From Streptomyces sp. DH12 (GTDB taxonomy: Bacteria; Actinomycetota; Actinomycetes; Streptomycetales; Streptomycetaceae), in contig NZ_JAHWGT010000023.1 of the NCBI RefSeq assembly GCF_020873895.1, forward strand, positions 49,829 through 113,828: DNA of 64,000 nucleotides. Reading direction: 5' to 3'. The position numbers were made by a program, and so were the translations under genes. The notes below the pieces were generated by a model. It did not search any database, was not told the DNA's origin, and was given only the letters and a program-made list of their open reading frames with translations. Positions 25,700 through 34,712 of this stretch are shown piece after piece; positions within the stretch are counted from its first letter, which is position 1, and every line of letters starts with the position of its first letter.

Positions 25700-27070
25700 T
25701 CAGCGTCCGCGGGCCTCGCGGAAGCGGGCCAGGGCCGCGGGGAGCTCCACGATCGGCGGCGGGTAGCCGTCGCCGATCCGCTCCCGGACGGCCGGCTTCC
25801 ACGGCTCGTGCGCGGCGGGGCCGGTGACGCCGGCCAGCTCCGGTACCCAGCGGCGCACGTAGTCCCCCTCCGGGTCGTAGCGGCGCCCCTGGAGGACCGG
25901 GTTGAGGACGCGGTGGGGGCGGCTGTCGGTGCCGGTGCCCGCCACCCACTGCCAGTTGAGCTGGTTGTTGGCGATGTCCCCGTCGACCAGCAGCCCGAGG
26001 AAGTGCCGGGCGCCGACGCGCCAGTCGACGTAGAGGGTCTTGGTGAGGAAGCTCGCCGTGACGAGCCTGGCCCGGTTGTGCATCCAGCCCTCGTGGGCGA
26101 GTTGGCGCATGGCCGCGTCGACGACCGGGTAGCCGGTGCGGCCCCGCCGCCACGCCTCGATGTCGCCGGCCGCCGTCCGCTCGTCGCGCCACCGGTCGTG
26201 GCGGGTGCGGTAGTCGTCGCGGGCGGCGCTGGGGCGGGCGGCGAGGAGTTGGCGGTGGAAGTCCCGCCAGCACAACTGCCGGACGAACGCCTCGGCGCCG
26301 GGCGTGCCCCGGGCCCGCGCCCGGTGGACGGCCTCCACGGCGGAGACGGTCCCGAAGTGCAGGTGCGGTGAGAGGCGGGAGGTGGCGTCGCCGGCCAGGT
26401 CGTCGTGGCGTTCGCCGTACGCGTCGACGCCGTCGCGCAGCCAGGCGGTGAGCCGCCGGCGGCCCTCGCCCTCGCCGCCGGCGGCGAGCCCGGGCGAGGT
26501 GCCGGGTACGTCCGAGCGGGCCGGGAGCTCCTCGGAGCGGACGCCGTCCGGCACGGGCACGGCGCGCGGCGCGGCGAGGGGTTCGCGGGGCCGCCGCGCG
26601 GACCAGCGGCGCAGGTACGGGCCGAAGACGGCGTAGTGGTCGGAGCCCTGCGGGGTGACCTCGCCGGGCGGGACGACGGTGCCCACCCCGTCGTGGACGA
26701 GGAGCCGCCGCCCGCCGGCCGCGAGGGCCGTGCGGAGCAGTTCCTCGCGGTGCTGGGCGTAGCCGCTGTGGTCGGCGGCCGTGTGCACCTCGGTGGCGCC
26801 GGTCTCGGCGGCCACCGAGGCGACGGTGTCGGCGACGCGCCCGGACCGGACGACGAGCCGCCCGCCGCGCCGCCGCAGCCCCGCGTCGAGGTCGGCGAGG
26901 CAGTCGGCGAGGAAGGCCGCGCGGTTGGGCGGGGCGAACCCGGCGGCGGTGACGCCCTCGTCGCGGACGAAGAGCGGGACGACGGTGTCGTGGGCGCGCA
27001 GGGCGGCCCGCAGCGGCGGGTGGTCGTGCAGCCGCAGGTCGGCGGTGAACAGGACGACGGCGGTGGTCAC
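25700..27070 (-). CDS. phr: Deoxyribodipyrimidine photolyase
   Basis: This 456-residue class I photolyase has the N-terminal antenna fold beginning VVLFTADLRLHDHPPL, a central linker, and a FAD-binding helical domain. Landmarks are GDATSRLSPHLHFG, FVRQLCWRDFHRQLL and the core NRARLVTASFLTKTLYVDWR, DGDIANNQLNWQW and HRVLNPVLQG. It repairs cyclobutane pyrimidine dimers using light. The GTG at 27070 overlaps the stop of the upstream oxidoreductase by four bases, so they form an operon. An earlier in-frame start at 27169 would read a non-family leader. Confidence 0.92.
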   Translation of the reverse strand: MTTAVVLFTADLRLHDHPPLRAALRAHDTVVPLFVRDEGVTAAGFAPPNRAAFLADCLADLDAGLRRRGGRLVVRSGRVADTVASVAAETGATEVHTAADHSGYAQHREELLRTALAAGGRRLLVHDGVGTVVPPGEVTPQGSDHYAVFGPYLRRWSARRPREPLAAPRAVPVPDGVRSEELPARSDVPGTSPGLAAGGEGEGRRRLTAWLRDGVDAYGERHDDLAGDATSRLSPHLHFGTVSAVEAVHRARARGTPGAEAFVRQLCWRDFHRQLLAARPSAARDDYRTRHDRWRDERTAAGDIEAWRRGRTGYPVVDAAMRQLAHEGWMHNRARLVTASFLTKTLYVDWRVGARHFLGLLVDGDIANNQLNWQWVAGTGTDSRPHRVLNPVLQGRRYDPEGDYVRRWVPELAGVTGPAAHEPWKPAVRERIGDGYPPPIVELPAALARFREARGR

Positions 27071-28590
27071 GGGGTGCTCCCGTGGGCGGCCGCGGAGTGG
27101 GCCGCGGCCTTGGTGATGTTGCGGGCCATGCCGCCGAAGACGACGGCGTGGAACGGCGAGACGCTCCACCAGTAGGCGTGGCCGAGCAGACCGCGCGGGG
27201 CGAACAGGGCCCGCTGCCGGTAGCGGGTGCGGCCCTGCTCGTCACGGTCGGCGTACATCTCCAACCAGGCGAGGCCGGGCAGGCGCATCTCGGCGCGCAG
27301 ACGCAGCAGCCGGCCGCGTTCGATCTCCTCGACGCGCCAGAAGTCGAGCGAGTCGCCGGCGCGCAGCCGCGCGGCGTCCCGGCGCCCGCGGCGCAGTCCG
27401 ACCCCGCCGACGAGCCGGTCGAGCCAGCCGCGCACCGCCCAGGCGAGGGGGAAGGAGTACCAGCCGTTGTCGCCGCCGACGCCCTCGATGACCCGCCACA
27501 GCCGCTCGGGGTCGGTGTCGACCAGCCGCTCCCGCTCGTCGGTGTACAGGCTGCCGCCCGCCCAGTCCGGGTCGGTGGGCAGCGGGTCGCTGGGGGCGCC
27601 GGGCACGGAGGCGGACGACCAGCGGGTGGTGACCCGCGCCTCGCGGACGCGGCGCAGGGCGAGCGCCAGCGCCTCGTCGACGCCGATGGGGGCGCCGGGC
27701 GGGTCGGGGACGTACCGGGCGATGTCGTGCTCCCGGCAGACGACCTCGTGGCGCAACGAGTCGGCGAGGGGCCGGGCGATCGACGCGGGCACGGGCGTGA
27801 CCAGCCCGATCCACAGGCTGGACAGGCGCAGGCTGAGCACGGGTACGGGCACGATGACCCGCCGGCCGAGGCCGGCGACGGCGGCGTAGCGCCGCATGAG
27901 GTCGCGGTAGGTGAGGACGTCGGGGCCGCCGACGTCGAAGGCCCGGTGCACCTCGGCGGGCAGTCGGGCGGCGCCGACGAGGTAGCGCAGGACGTCCCGG
28001 ACGGCGATGGGCTGGATGCGGGTGCCGACCCAGCTGGGGGCGACCATGACGGGCAGCCGCTCGGTGAGGTAGCGGAGCATCTCGAACGAGGCGGAGCCCG
28101 AGCCGAGGATGACGGCGGCGCGCAGCACGGCGGTGGGGACGCCGGAGTCGAGGAGGATGCGCCCCACCTCGTCCCGGGAGCGCAGGTGCGCGGAGAGCCG
28201 GTGGGCGGGGACCCCGGCGGGGGTGAGCCCGCCGAGGTAGACGAGGCGGCCGACGCCGGCGGCGCGGGCCCGGGCGCCGAAGAGGGTCGCGGCGCGGCGG
28301 TCGGTGTCCTCGAAGCCGCTGCCGGTGCCGAGGGAGTGGACGAGGTAGTAGGCGACGTCGACGCCGCTCATGGCGGCGGTGACCGACTCCTCGTCGGTGA
28401 CGTCGCCCCGGACGATCTCCACGCGGCCGGCCCAGGGGTGGTCGCGGAGCTTGCCGGGCGAGCGGGCCAGGCAGCGGACGCGGTGGCCGGCGGCGAGCAG
28501 TTCGGGCACGAGCCGGCCGCCGATGTACCCCGTCGCGCCGGTGACCAGGCACAGGGGCGGCCGGTCGGGCCCCGGGGTGGTGTCGGTCAT
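27067..28590 (-). CDS. NAD(P)-binding epimerase-like protein with C-terminal DUF2867
   Basis: This 507-residue protein has a Rossmann domain with LVTGATGYIGGRLVPELL, the acidic block VRGDVTDEESVTAAMSGVD and the YYLVHSL segment. A C-terminal DUF2867 domain begins near WSSASVPGAPSDPLP and ends in ARNITKAAAHSA. The substrate is unknown. Translational coupling to a photolyase suggests a light- or redox-related role; such pairs also occur in light-inducible Streptomyces clusters. The ATG at 28590 follows GGAGGCGCC. Confidence 0.82.
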   Translation of the reverse strand: MTDTTPGPDRPPLCLVTGATGYIGGRLVPELLAAGHRVRCLARSPGKLRDHPWAGRVEIVRGDVTDEESVTAAMSGVDVAYYLVHSLGTGSGFEDTDRRAATLFGARARAAGVGRLVYLGGLTPAGVPAHRLSAHLRSRDEVGRILLDSGVPTAVLRAAVILGSGSASFEMLRYLTERLPVMVAPSWVGTRIQPIAVRDVLRYLVGAARLPAEVHRAFDVGGPDVLTYRDLMRRYAAVAGLGRRVIVPVPVLSLRLSSLWIGLVTPVPASIARPLADSLRHEVVCREHDIARYVPDPPGAPIGVDEALALALRRVREARVTTRWSSASVPGAPSDPLPTDPDWAGGSLYTDERERLVDTDPERLWRVIEGVGGDNGWYSFPLAWAVRGWLDRLVGGVGLRRGRRDAARLRAGDSLDFWRVEEIERGRLLRLRAEMRLPGLAWLEMYADRDEQGRTRYRQRALFAPRGLLGHAYWWSVSPFHAVVFGGMARNITKAAAHSAAAHGSTP

Positions 28591-28730
28591 GGCGCCTCCG
28601 TCTCGTGTGGTGCTCTTCCCACGGTGGACCGCCTCCCGGTGTTCCGCCCGTCCGGCGGCGCCCCTGGTGGGTGTTCCCCCGTCCGGTGTTCCGCCCGGCC
28701 GGTGCGGGCGGATGCGCACCCGCGGGTTTC

Positions 28731-28750
28731 TATAGGCTGACCAGGTGGTG
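28731..28750 (+). promoter_or_regulatory. Leaderless promoter of the MarR gene
   Basis: TATAGGCT at 28731-28738 is a good -10 element in a GC-rich context. Its predicted transcription start falls at or within a base or two of the GTGGTG at 28745-28750, and there is no ribosome site between. The mRNA is probably leaderless, which is frequent in Streptomyces. Confidence 0.6.
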
Positions 28751-29239
28751 ACGAGGGACGAGCGGGCCGACGGCGGGGCGCGGGGTGAGCGGCACCCGGC
28801 GGACCTGCAGGCCTTCGCCGTGCAGCTGCGCCGGATGAACGGCGAGGTGAACCGGCTGGTGCACGGCTTCGCGACGAGTCAGGGCCTGCACCCGACGGAC
28901 GTGCAGGCGCTCGCCGCCATCCTGGACGCCACGGAGCCGATGACGCCGGGGCGGCTGCGCGAGCACTTGGGCCTGACCTCGGGCGCGGTGACCGCGTGCG
29001 TGGACCGGTTGGAGCGGGCGGGGCACATCCGCAGGTCGCGGGAGAGCGCGGACCGGCGCGTGGTCCACCTCCACTACGCCGAGGGGGCGCGGGGGGCCGC
29101 GCGGGCCTTCTTCCAGCCGCTGGCCCGGGCGACGGAGGCCGCGCGGGAGCGGTTCGCGCCGGAGGAGCTGGCGGTGGCGCTGCGGTTCCTCACGGTCCTG
29201 AACGAGGAGCTCGGCGCCGAGGGCGTGCCGCGGCGCTGA
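28745..29239 (+). CDS. MarR-family transcriptional regulator
   Basis: This 164-residue winged-helix protein has a dimerisation helix (QLRRMNGEVNRLVHGFATSQG), the recognition region MTPGRLREHLGLTSGAVTACVDRLERAG, and the wing RSRESADRRVVHLHYAEG. It is divergent from the DUF2867/photolyase operon and lies upstream of the MMPL gene, which carries a palindromic operator. It therefore probably controls one or both. The ligand is unknown. GTG 28745 or 28748 may be used. Confidence 0.87.
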   Translation: MVTRDERADGGARGERHPADLQAFAVQLRRMNGEVNRLVHGFATSQGLHPTDVQALAAILDATEPMTPGRLREHLGLTSGAVTACVDRLERAGHIRRSRESADRRVVHLHYAEGARGAARAFFQPLARATEAARERFAPEELAVALRFLTVLNEELGAEGVPRR

Positions 29240-29368
29240 CCGGGTAGGCGGGCGCGGCCGGTGGCCCTCTCCGCTTGGCGTGACGGTCCCTTCCGGCGTG
29301 GCGGGCCCCTCCGGCCCGGCGGTCCTTCCGGCGTGGCGGGGTCCTCTCTGACCCTCCCGGGCATATAA

Positions 29369-29381
29369 CTCAATCATTGAG
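29369..29381 (+). promoter_or_regulatory. Candidate MarR operator upstream of the MMPL gene
   Basis: CTCAAT-C-ATTGAG is a perfect 13-bp palindrome, with TTGAGAT recurring 15 bases downstream. It lies in the only AT-rich stretch between the MarR stop and the MMPL start (29474), with the size and AT-rich arms typical of MarR sites. The TTGAGA at 29377-29382 could also serve as a -35. Confidence 0.6.
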
Positions 29382-29473
29382 ATAGTTTGTCGTTGAGATG
29401 ATTCTCGAGACGATCGGCGAGCCGACTCCTCCGGGGCGGCTCCCGGGACGACTCCCTCTTCCGCAGGAGACCC

Positions 29474-31564
29474 ATGTCCGCGTTCCCGGCCCTCGCCCGC
29501 CGGCTGCTACCCGCCCTCCTCATCGCCGTGTGGCTCGCCGTCGGCGGCGGCCTCGGCCCGTACGCCGGCAAGCTCGGCGAGGTGGCCACCAACGACCAGG
29601 CGGCCTTCCTCCCGGAGGACGCCGAGTCCACCCGCGTCCTCGACGCGCAGCGCGCCTTCCGCCAGGAGGAGTCGCTGCCGCTGGTCGTCGTGTGGACGGC
29701 CGCCGACGGCGGGCGCCTGGCGCCCGGCCTGCGCGCGGACGCCACCCGGGCGCTGGCCTCGCTGGCGGGCACGACCGGCGTCGTCGGCCGCCCCTCCCCC
29801 GCCCTGCCCTCCGAGGACGGCGAGGCCCTCCGGGGCGCCCTGCGGCTGGCGCCCGACCTCGACGACGAACTGCCGGCGGTGCTGGACCGTGTCCGCGACA
29901 CCGCCGGCGCCGTCCCCGGCACGCGCGCCCAGCTGGCCGGACCGGCGGCGACCCAGGCCGACCTGGGCGAGGCGTTCGCCGGTATCGACGGCCTGCTGCT
30001 GGGCGTCGCCCTCGCCACCGTGCTGCTCATCCTGCTGGTGGTCTACCGCAGCGTGCTGCTGCCGCTGGCGGTCATCCTGTGCGCGGTGTTCGCGCTGGCC
30101 CTGGCGTGCGCGGTGGTGTACGTCCTCGCCGACGCCGACGTCCTGCGCGTCGACGGCCAGGTGCAGGGCATCCTGTTCATCCTCGTCATCGGCGCCGCGA
30201 CCGACTACGCCCTGCTGCTCGCCGCCCGGTTCCGCGAGGAACTGGTCCGGCACGAGGACCGGTACGCCGCGATGCGGGCCGCGCTGCGCCAGTCGTTCGG
30301 CCCCGTCTCGGCGAGCGCGGCGACGGTCGCCCTCGGGCTGCTGGCGCTCCTGCTGAGCGACCTGACCAACAACCGCGCGCTGGGCCCGGCCGGCGCCATC
30401 GGCATCGTCTGCGCGGTCCTCGGGGCGCTGACCTTCCTGCCGGCCGTCCTGGTCCTGCTGGGCCGCCGGGCGTACTGGCCGGCCGCGCCGAAGCCCGGCA
30501 CCGACGGCGCCGGGCACGGCGTGTGGACGAGGGTCGCCGCCCTCGTCGACCGGGCCCCGCGCCGCGTCTGGGCGGTGACCCTCGCGGCGCTGCTGGCGTG
30601 CGCGGCGTTCGCCCCGACCCTCACCGCGCGGGGGGTGCCGCTGGACGAGATCTTCGTCGACGACGCCCCGTCCGTGGCCGCGGGCCGGGTGCTCGCCGAG
30701 CACTTCCCCGGCGGGTCGGGCAACCCGGCCGTCATCGTGGCGGACGCGGCGGCCCTGCCCGCGGTCACCGGCGCCGCCGAGTCGACCCGCGGCGTCGACT
30801 CGGCCGTGCCCGTCACCGCGTCCGGCCGCCCCGGCGGACCGCCGCTGACCGTGGACGGCCGCGTCCAGGTCGACGCCACGCTCCAGGACGCCCCCGACAG
30901 CGACGCCGCCAAGGAGACCCTGGCGCGCCTGCGGACCGCGGTCCACGCCGTGCCGGGCGCGAACGCCCTGGTGGGCGGCTACACGGCGCAGCAGTACGAC
31001 ACGCAGCGGACCGCCGAGCGGGACCGCGAGGTGATCGTGCCGGTGGTGCTGCTGATCATCCTGCTGATCCTGGTGGGGCTGCTTCGCTCGCTGCTCCTGC
31101 CGGTGCTGCTGGTGGCGACCGTGGCGCTGAACTTCCTGGCCACGCTGGGGGTCTCGGCCCTCGTCTTCGAGCGGGTGCTGGGCTTCAGCGGCACGGACGC
31201 CTCGGTCCCGCTGTACGGGTTCGTCTTCCTCGTCGCCCTCGGCGTGGACTACAACATCTTCCTGATGTCGCGGGTCCGCGAGGAGACCTTCCTGCACGGC
31301 ACCCGGCAAGGGGTGCTGCGCGGTCTGACCGCGACCGGCGGGGTGATCACCTCGGCGGGCGTGGTGCTCGCCGCGACGTTCGCCGCGCTCGCGGTGATCC
31401 CGCTGGCGTTCCTGGTCCAGATCGCGTTCATCGTCGCCTTCGGCGTGCTCCTCGACACGCTCGTCGTGCGGTCGCTGCTCGTGCCGGCGCTCGTACGGGA
31501 CATCGGGCCGGTCTCCTGGTGGCCCAGCGCCCTCAGAACACGGACAGGCCCGTCAGGGTCGTGA
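29474..31564 (+). CDS. MMPL/RND-family membrane transporter
   Basis: The 696-residue protein has two repeats, each with a large extracytoplasmic loop and a bundle of five to six membrane helices. Segments include LLLGVALATVLLILLVVYRS and the conserved GAATDYALLLAARFREEL in repeat one, and VVLLIILLILVGLLRSLL and GVDYNIFLMSRVREET in repeat two. The two membrane aspartates in TDY and VDY fit proton coupling. Homologues export lipids or drugs. The gene sits behind a MarR regulator, a common drug- or lipid-inducible arrangement. ATG 29474 has AGGAGA upstream. Its end overlaps the convergent glutaminase gene by 32 bases. Confidence 0.9.
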   Translation: MSAFPALARRLLPALLIAVWLAVGGGLGPYAGKLGEVATNDQAAFLPEDAESTRVLDAQRAFRQEESLPLVVVWTAADGGRLAPGLRADATRALASLAGTTGVVGRPSPALPSEDGEALRGALRLAPDLDDELPAVLDRVRDTAGAVPGTRAQLAGPAATQADLGEAFAGIDGLLLGVALATVLLILLVVYRSVLLPLAVILCAVFALALACAVVYVLADADVLRVDGQVQGILFILVIGAATDYALLLAARFREELVRHEDRYAAMRAALRQSFGPVSASAATVALGLLALLLSDLTNNRALGPAGAIGIVCAVLGALTFLPAVLVLLGRRAYWPAAPKPGTDGAGHGVWTRVAALVDRAPRRVWAVTLAALLACAAFAPTLTARGVPLDEIFVDDAPSVAAGRVLAEHFPGGSGNPAVIVADAAALPAVTGAAESTRGVDSAVPVTASGRPGGPPLTVDGRVQVDATLQDAPDSDAAKETLARLRTAVHAVPGANALVGGYTAQQYDTQRTAERDREVIVPVVLLIILLILVGLLRSLLLPVLLVATVALNFLATLGVSALVFERVLGFSGTDASVPLYGFVFLVALGVDYNIFLMSRVREETFLHGTRQGVLRGLTATGGVITSAGVVLAATFAALAVIPLAFLVQIAFIVAFGVLLDTLVVRSLLVPALVRDIGPVSWWPSALRTRTGPSGS

Positions 31565-32495
31565 ACCGGTCGAGCGCGGCGACCCCGGCGACGGAGTTGC
31601 CGCGCTCGTCGAGGCCGGGGCTCCACACGCACAGGGTGCACCGGCCGGGGACGACGGCGATGATGCCACCGCCGACGCCGCTCTTGCCGGGCAGCCCGAC
31701 CCGGTAGGCGAAGTCGCCGGCGGCGTCGTACGTCCCGCAGGTCAGCATGACGGCGTTGACCTGCTTCGCCTCGCTGCGGCTGAGCAGCGCGGAGCCGTCG
31801 GCGCGCACGCCGTGCCGGGCGAGGAAGCCGGCGGCGAGGGCGAGGTCGGCGCAGGACGCCTCCAGGGCGCACTGGCGGAAGTACTGCTCCAGCAGCTCCC
31901 CGACCGGGTTGCCGACGTTGCGGTACGAGGCCATGAAGTGGGCGAGGGCGGCGTTGCGGTCGCCGTGCGCGGCCTCGGACGCGGCGACGTCCTCGTCGAA
32001 GTCGAGGGCCGGGTTGCCGCTCTCGGCGCGCAGGAACGCGCGGAGCGTGCCGGAGGCGTCGCCGGTCAGGGTGTGCAGCCGGTCGGTGACGACGAGGGCG
32101 CCCGCGTTGATGAACGGGTTGCGCGGGATGCCGTGCTCGTACTCCAGCTGCACCAGCGAGTTGAACGGGTTGCCGGAGGGCTCGCGCCCCACGTGCTCCC
32201 ACAGGGCCTCGCCCTCCAGGGAGAGCGTCAGGGCGAGGGTGAACGCCTTGGTGATCGACTGGGCGGAGAACGGCCGCCGCCAGTCCCCCACCCCGTACAC
32301 GGTGCCGTCGAGTTCGGCGACGGCCATGCCGAAGCGGCGGGTGTCGGCCTCCGCGAGCGCCGGGATGTAGTCCGCCGGCCGGCCGCGGCCCGGCCGGGCG
32401 GCGATGTCGGCGGCGATCTGGTCGAGGACGGGCTGGAAGGCGGGGGCCACGGGCGTGCTCACTCCGGCGTGTGCGATGGCGTGTTCGGGGCCCAT
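31533..32495 (-). CDS. glsA: Glutaminase
   Basis: This 320-residue enzyme is of the serine-dependent glutaminase family (beta-lactamase-like fold), which hydrolyses glutamine to glutamate and ammonia. Diagnostic motifs are the catalytic SxxK in FSAQSITKAF, the blocks GREPSGNPFN and RNPFINAGAL, and VGLPGKSGVGGGI near the C-terminus. Length is normal. It follows the aldehyde oxidoreductase genes by 37 bases in the same direction, and its 3' end overlaps the MMPL gene convergently. Confidence 0.93.
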   Translation of the reverse strand: MGPEHAIAHAGVSTPVAPAFQPVLDQIAADIAARPGRGRPADYIPALAEADTRRFGMAVAELDGTVYGVGDWRRPFSAQSITKAFTLALTLSLEGEALWEHVGREPSGNPFNSLVQLEYEHGIPRNPFINAGALVVTDRLHTLTGDASGTLRAFLRAESGNPALDFDEDVAASEAAHGDRNAALAHFMASYRNVGNPVGELLEQYFRQCALEASCADLALAAGFLARHGVRADGSALLSRSEAKQVNAVMLTCGTYDAAGDFAYRVGLPGKSGVGGGIIAVVPGRCTLCVWSPGLDERGNSVAGVAALDRFTTLTGLSVF

Positions 32496-32532
32496 TGTGC
32501 ACGCCCCCGGTGCGCGGCCCCGCGGGGGCCGC

Positions 32533-34665
32533 TCAGCGCGGCTGGGCGGTCCCGGTGAGCGCCGGGAGGATCCGGTCGGGGGTGAGGGGCAGTTCGCGGA
32601 AGCGGACGCCGGTGGCGTGGTGGACGGCGTTGCCGACGGCGGCCGCCGCGCCGACCGTGCCGATCTCGCCGATGCCCTTGCTGCCCATGGGGTTGAGCAG
32701 CCGGTCGTCCTCGTCGATCCAGTGCGCCTCGACGGCGGGCACGTCGGCGTGGGCGGGCACGTGGTAGGAGGCGAGGTCGCTCTCGGCGAAGTCGCCGTGG
32801 GCGGCGTCCATCGTGCTGCCCTCGGTGAGGGCCATGCCGATCCCCATGATCATGCCGCCGACGAGCTGGGAGCGGGCGGTGCGCGCGTTGAGGATCCGCC
32901 CGGCGGCGAACACCCCGAGCATGCGGCGCAGCCGCACCTCACCGGTGACGGTGTCGACCTGGACCTCGGCGAAGTGGGCGCCGAAGGCGTGCCGGGCGTA
33001 GGGAGGGGTGCGGCGGGCCTCGTCGGAGGTGTCGGCGGTGACGGTCAGCCCCTCGTCCGGCAGCGGGTCCTGCCGGGCGGCGAGGGCCGCCGTCAGGTCG
33101 GCGCAGGCGCGGTGGACGGCCCACCCCCACGACGCGGTGCCGGAGGAGCCGCCCGCGAGGGGCGCGCGCGGCAGCCGGGTGCTGCCGACCTCGATGCGCA
33201 CGGCGTCCAGAGGTACGGCCAGCGCGGCGGCGGCGACCTGCGCGAGGACGGTCCGCGCGCCGGTGCCGATGTCGGTGGCGTTGACGCGGACGGTGTACGT
33301 GCCGCCGGGGTGGGCGGTGGCCGACGCGGTGGACGGCGAGGCGTACGCCGGATAGGTGGCGGCGGCCACGCCCGAACCGACGAGGAGGGGGCCCTCCCGG
33401 CGTGCGGCGGGGCGCGGGTCGCGGTCGGCCCAGCCGAAGCGGCGCGCCCCCTCGTGCAGGCAGGCGACGAGGTTGCGGCTGCTGAAGGGGCGGCCGCTGT
33501 CGGGCTCGGTGGCCGGGTCGTTGCGGACGCGCAGCTCGACCGGGTCCATGCCGAGGGCGTCGGCCAGCTCGTCCACGGCGGACTCCAGGGCGTACATGCC
33601 GGGGGTCTCGCCGGGCGCGCGCATCCAGGACGGGGTGGGCACGTCGAGGGGGACGACGCGGTGGGTGGTCAGGCTGTTCGGGGAGCCGTACATGACGCGG
33701 GCGGGGACCGCGGCCTGCTCCACGAACTCGGCGATGCGCGAGGTGTGGGTGGTGACCTCGTGGCTGAGGGAGAGCAGGGTGCCGTCCCGTTCGGCGCCGA
33801 GCCGCAGCCGGTGCAGGGTGGGGGCGCGGTGCCCGGTGACGGCGGGCAGGTGGCGGCGGGGCAGGGCCAGCTTGACGGGCCGGCCGGTGCGGATCGCCGC
33901 CATCGCGGCGAGCACGACGTGCGGGCGGGGGGTGCCCTTGCTGCCGAAGCCGCCGCCGACGTGTTCGGCGACGACGGTGACCTTGTCCTCGGGCAGGTCG
34001 AAGAGGGCGGCGAGGACGGAGCGGACGGCGTTGCCGCCCTGGCAGGAGTCGTACACGGTGAGCCGGCCGCCGGAGAAGTGGGCGGTGGCGGCGTGCGGCT
34101 CCATGGGGTGGTTGTGCAGGGGCGGCACGCGGTAGGCGGTGTCGACGCGTACGGGGGCGGCGGCGAAGGCGGCTGCGGCGTCGCCGCGCTCGCGGTGTCC
34201 GGGCTGGCCGCCGTTGGCCTTCTCGGGGATGTACGCCTCCGGGTGGTCCTCGGCGAGGACGACGTCGTGGGGCTCCGGCTCGTCGCCGGGGTCGGCGTAG
34301 GAGACGCGGACGGCGTCGGCGACGGCGCGGGCGGCTTCCGGCGTCTCCGCCAGGGCGAGGGCGACGTACCAGCCGCGGTGCGGGACGGCGTCGTACTGGA
34401 GGACGTCCAGCTCGGCGTCGTCGGGCGGCGCGGCGAAGCGGGGCGCGTCGAACGGCGTGAGGACGGCGACCGCGCCCGGCAGGGCCAGGGCGGCCGCGGT
34501 GTCGACGGCGGTGACCCGGCCGCACGCGATCCCGGCGGCGACGGGCCAGGCGTGGAGGCAGCCGGGCGGGGTGTGCTCGGCGGCGTACCGCGCGGCGCCG
34601 GTGACCTTGTCGCGGCCTTCGATGCGCTCGGCGGGGGCGCCGAGGGTGTGCGGGGTGGCGGCCAT
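32533..34665 (-). CDS. Aldehyde oxidoreductase, molybdenum-binding subunit (PaoC/YagR-like)
   Basis: The 710-residue protein belongs to the xanthine oxidase family large subunits and binds molybdopterin. It has the (a/b) hammerhead start AERIEGRDKVTGAARYAAEH, the cofactor loop EHVGGGFGSKG, AGGSSGTASWGW, VGGMIMGIGMALTEGS and the active-site Glu in GSKGIGEIGTVG. The shorter size and its two partners match the PaoABC/YagTSR aldehyde oxidoreductases rather than the 800-residue enzyme at 44497. ATG 34665 follows GGAGAAGGA. Substrates of known relatives are aromatic aldehydes. Confidence 0.87.
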   Translation of the reverse strand: MAATPHTLGAPAERIEGRDKVTGAARYAAEHTPPGCLHAWPVAAGIACGRVTAVDTAAALALPGAVAVLTPFDAPRFAAPPDDAELDVLQYDAVPHRGWYVALALAETPEAARAVADAVRVSYADPGDEPEPHDVVLAEDHPEAYIPEKANGGQPGHRERGDAAAAFAAAPVRVDTAYRVPPLHNHPMEPHAATAHFSGGRLTVYDSCQGGNAVRSVLAALFDLPEDKVTVVAEHVGGGFGSKGTPRPHVVLAAMAAIRTGRPVKLALPRRHLPAVTGHRAPTLHRLRLGAERDGTLLSLSHEVTTHTSRIAEFVEQAAVPARVMYGSPNSLTTHRVVPLDVPTPSWMRAPGETPGMYALESAVDELADALGMDPVELRVRNDPATEPDSGRPFSSRNLVACLHEGARRFGWADRDPRPAARREGPLLVGSGVAAATYPAYASPSTASATAHPGGTYTVRVNATDIGTGARTVLAQVAAAALAVPLDAVRIEVGSTRLPRAPLAGGSSGTASWGWAVHRACADLTAALAARQDPLPDEGLTVTADTSDEARRTPPYARHAFGAHFAEVQVDTVTGEVRLRRMLGVFAAGRILNARTARSQLVGGMIMGIGMALTEGSTMDAAHGDFAESDLASYHVPAHADVPAVEAHWIDEDDRLLNPMGSKGIGEIGTVGAAAAVGNAVHHATGVRFRELPLTPDRILPALTGTAQPR

Positions 34666-34712
34666 GGGGGTCCTTCTCCGGTCAGGGTCGGGGGTGCCGG
34701 TTCCGGTTCCGG

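Noticed and set aside
23127-27245. Leftward open frame of 1372 codons
   Set aside because: It runs antisense through the siderophore permease and in the wrong frame through the photolyase gene; its composition is Arg/Pro-rich without family motifs.
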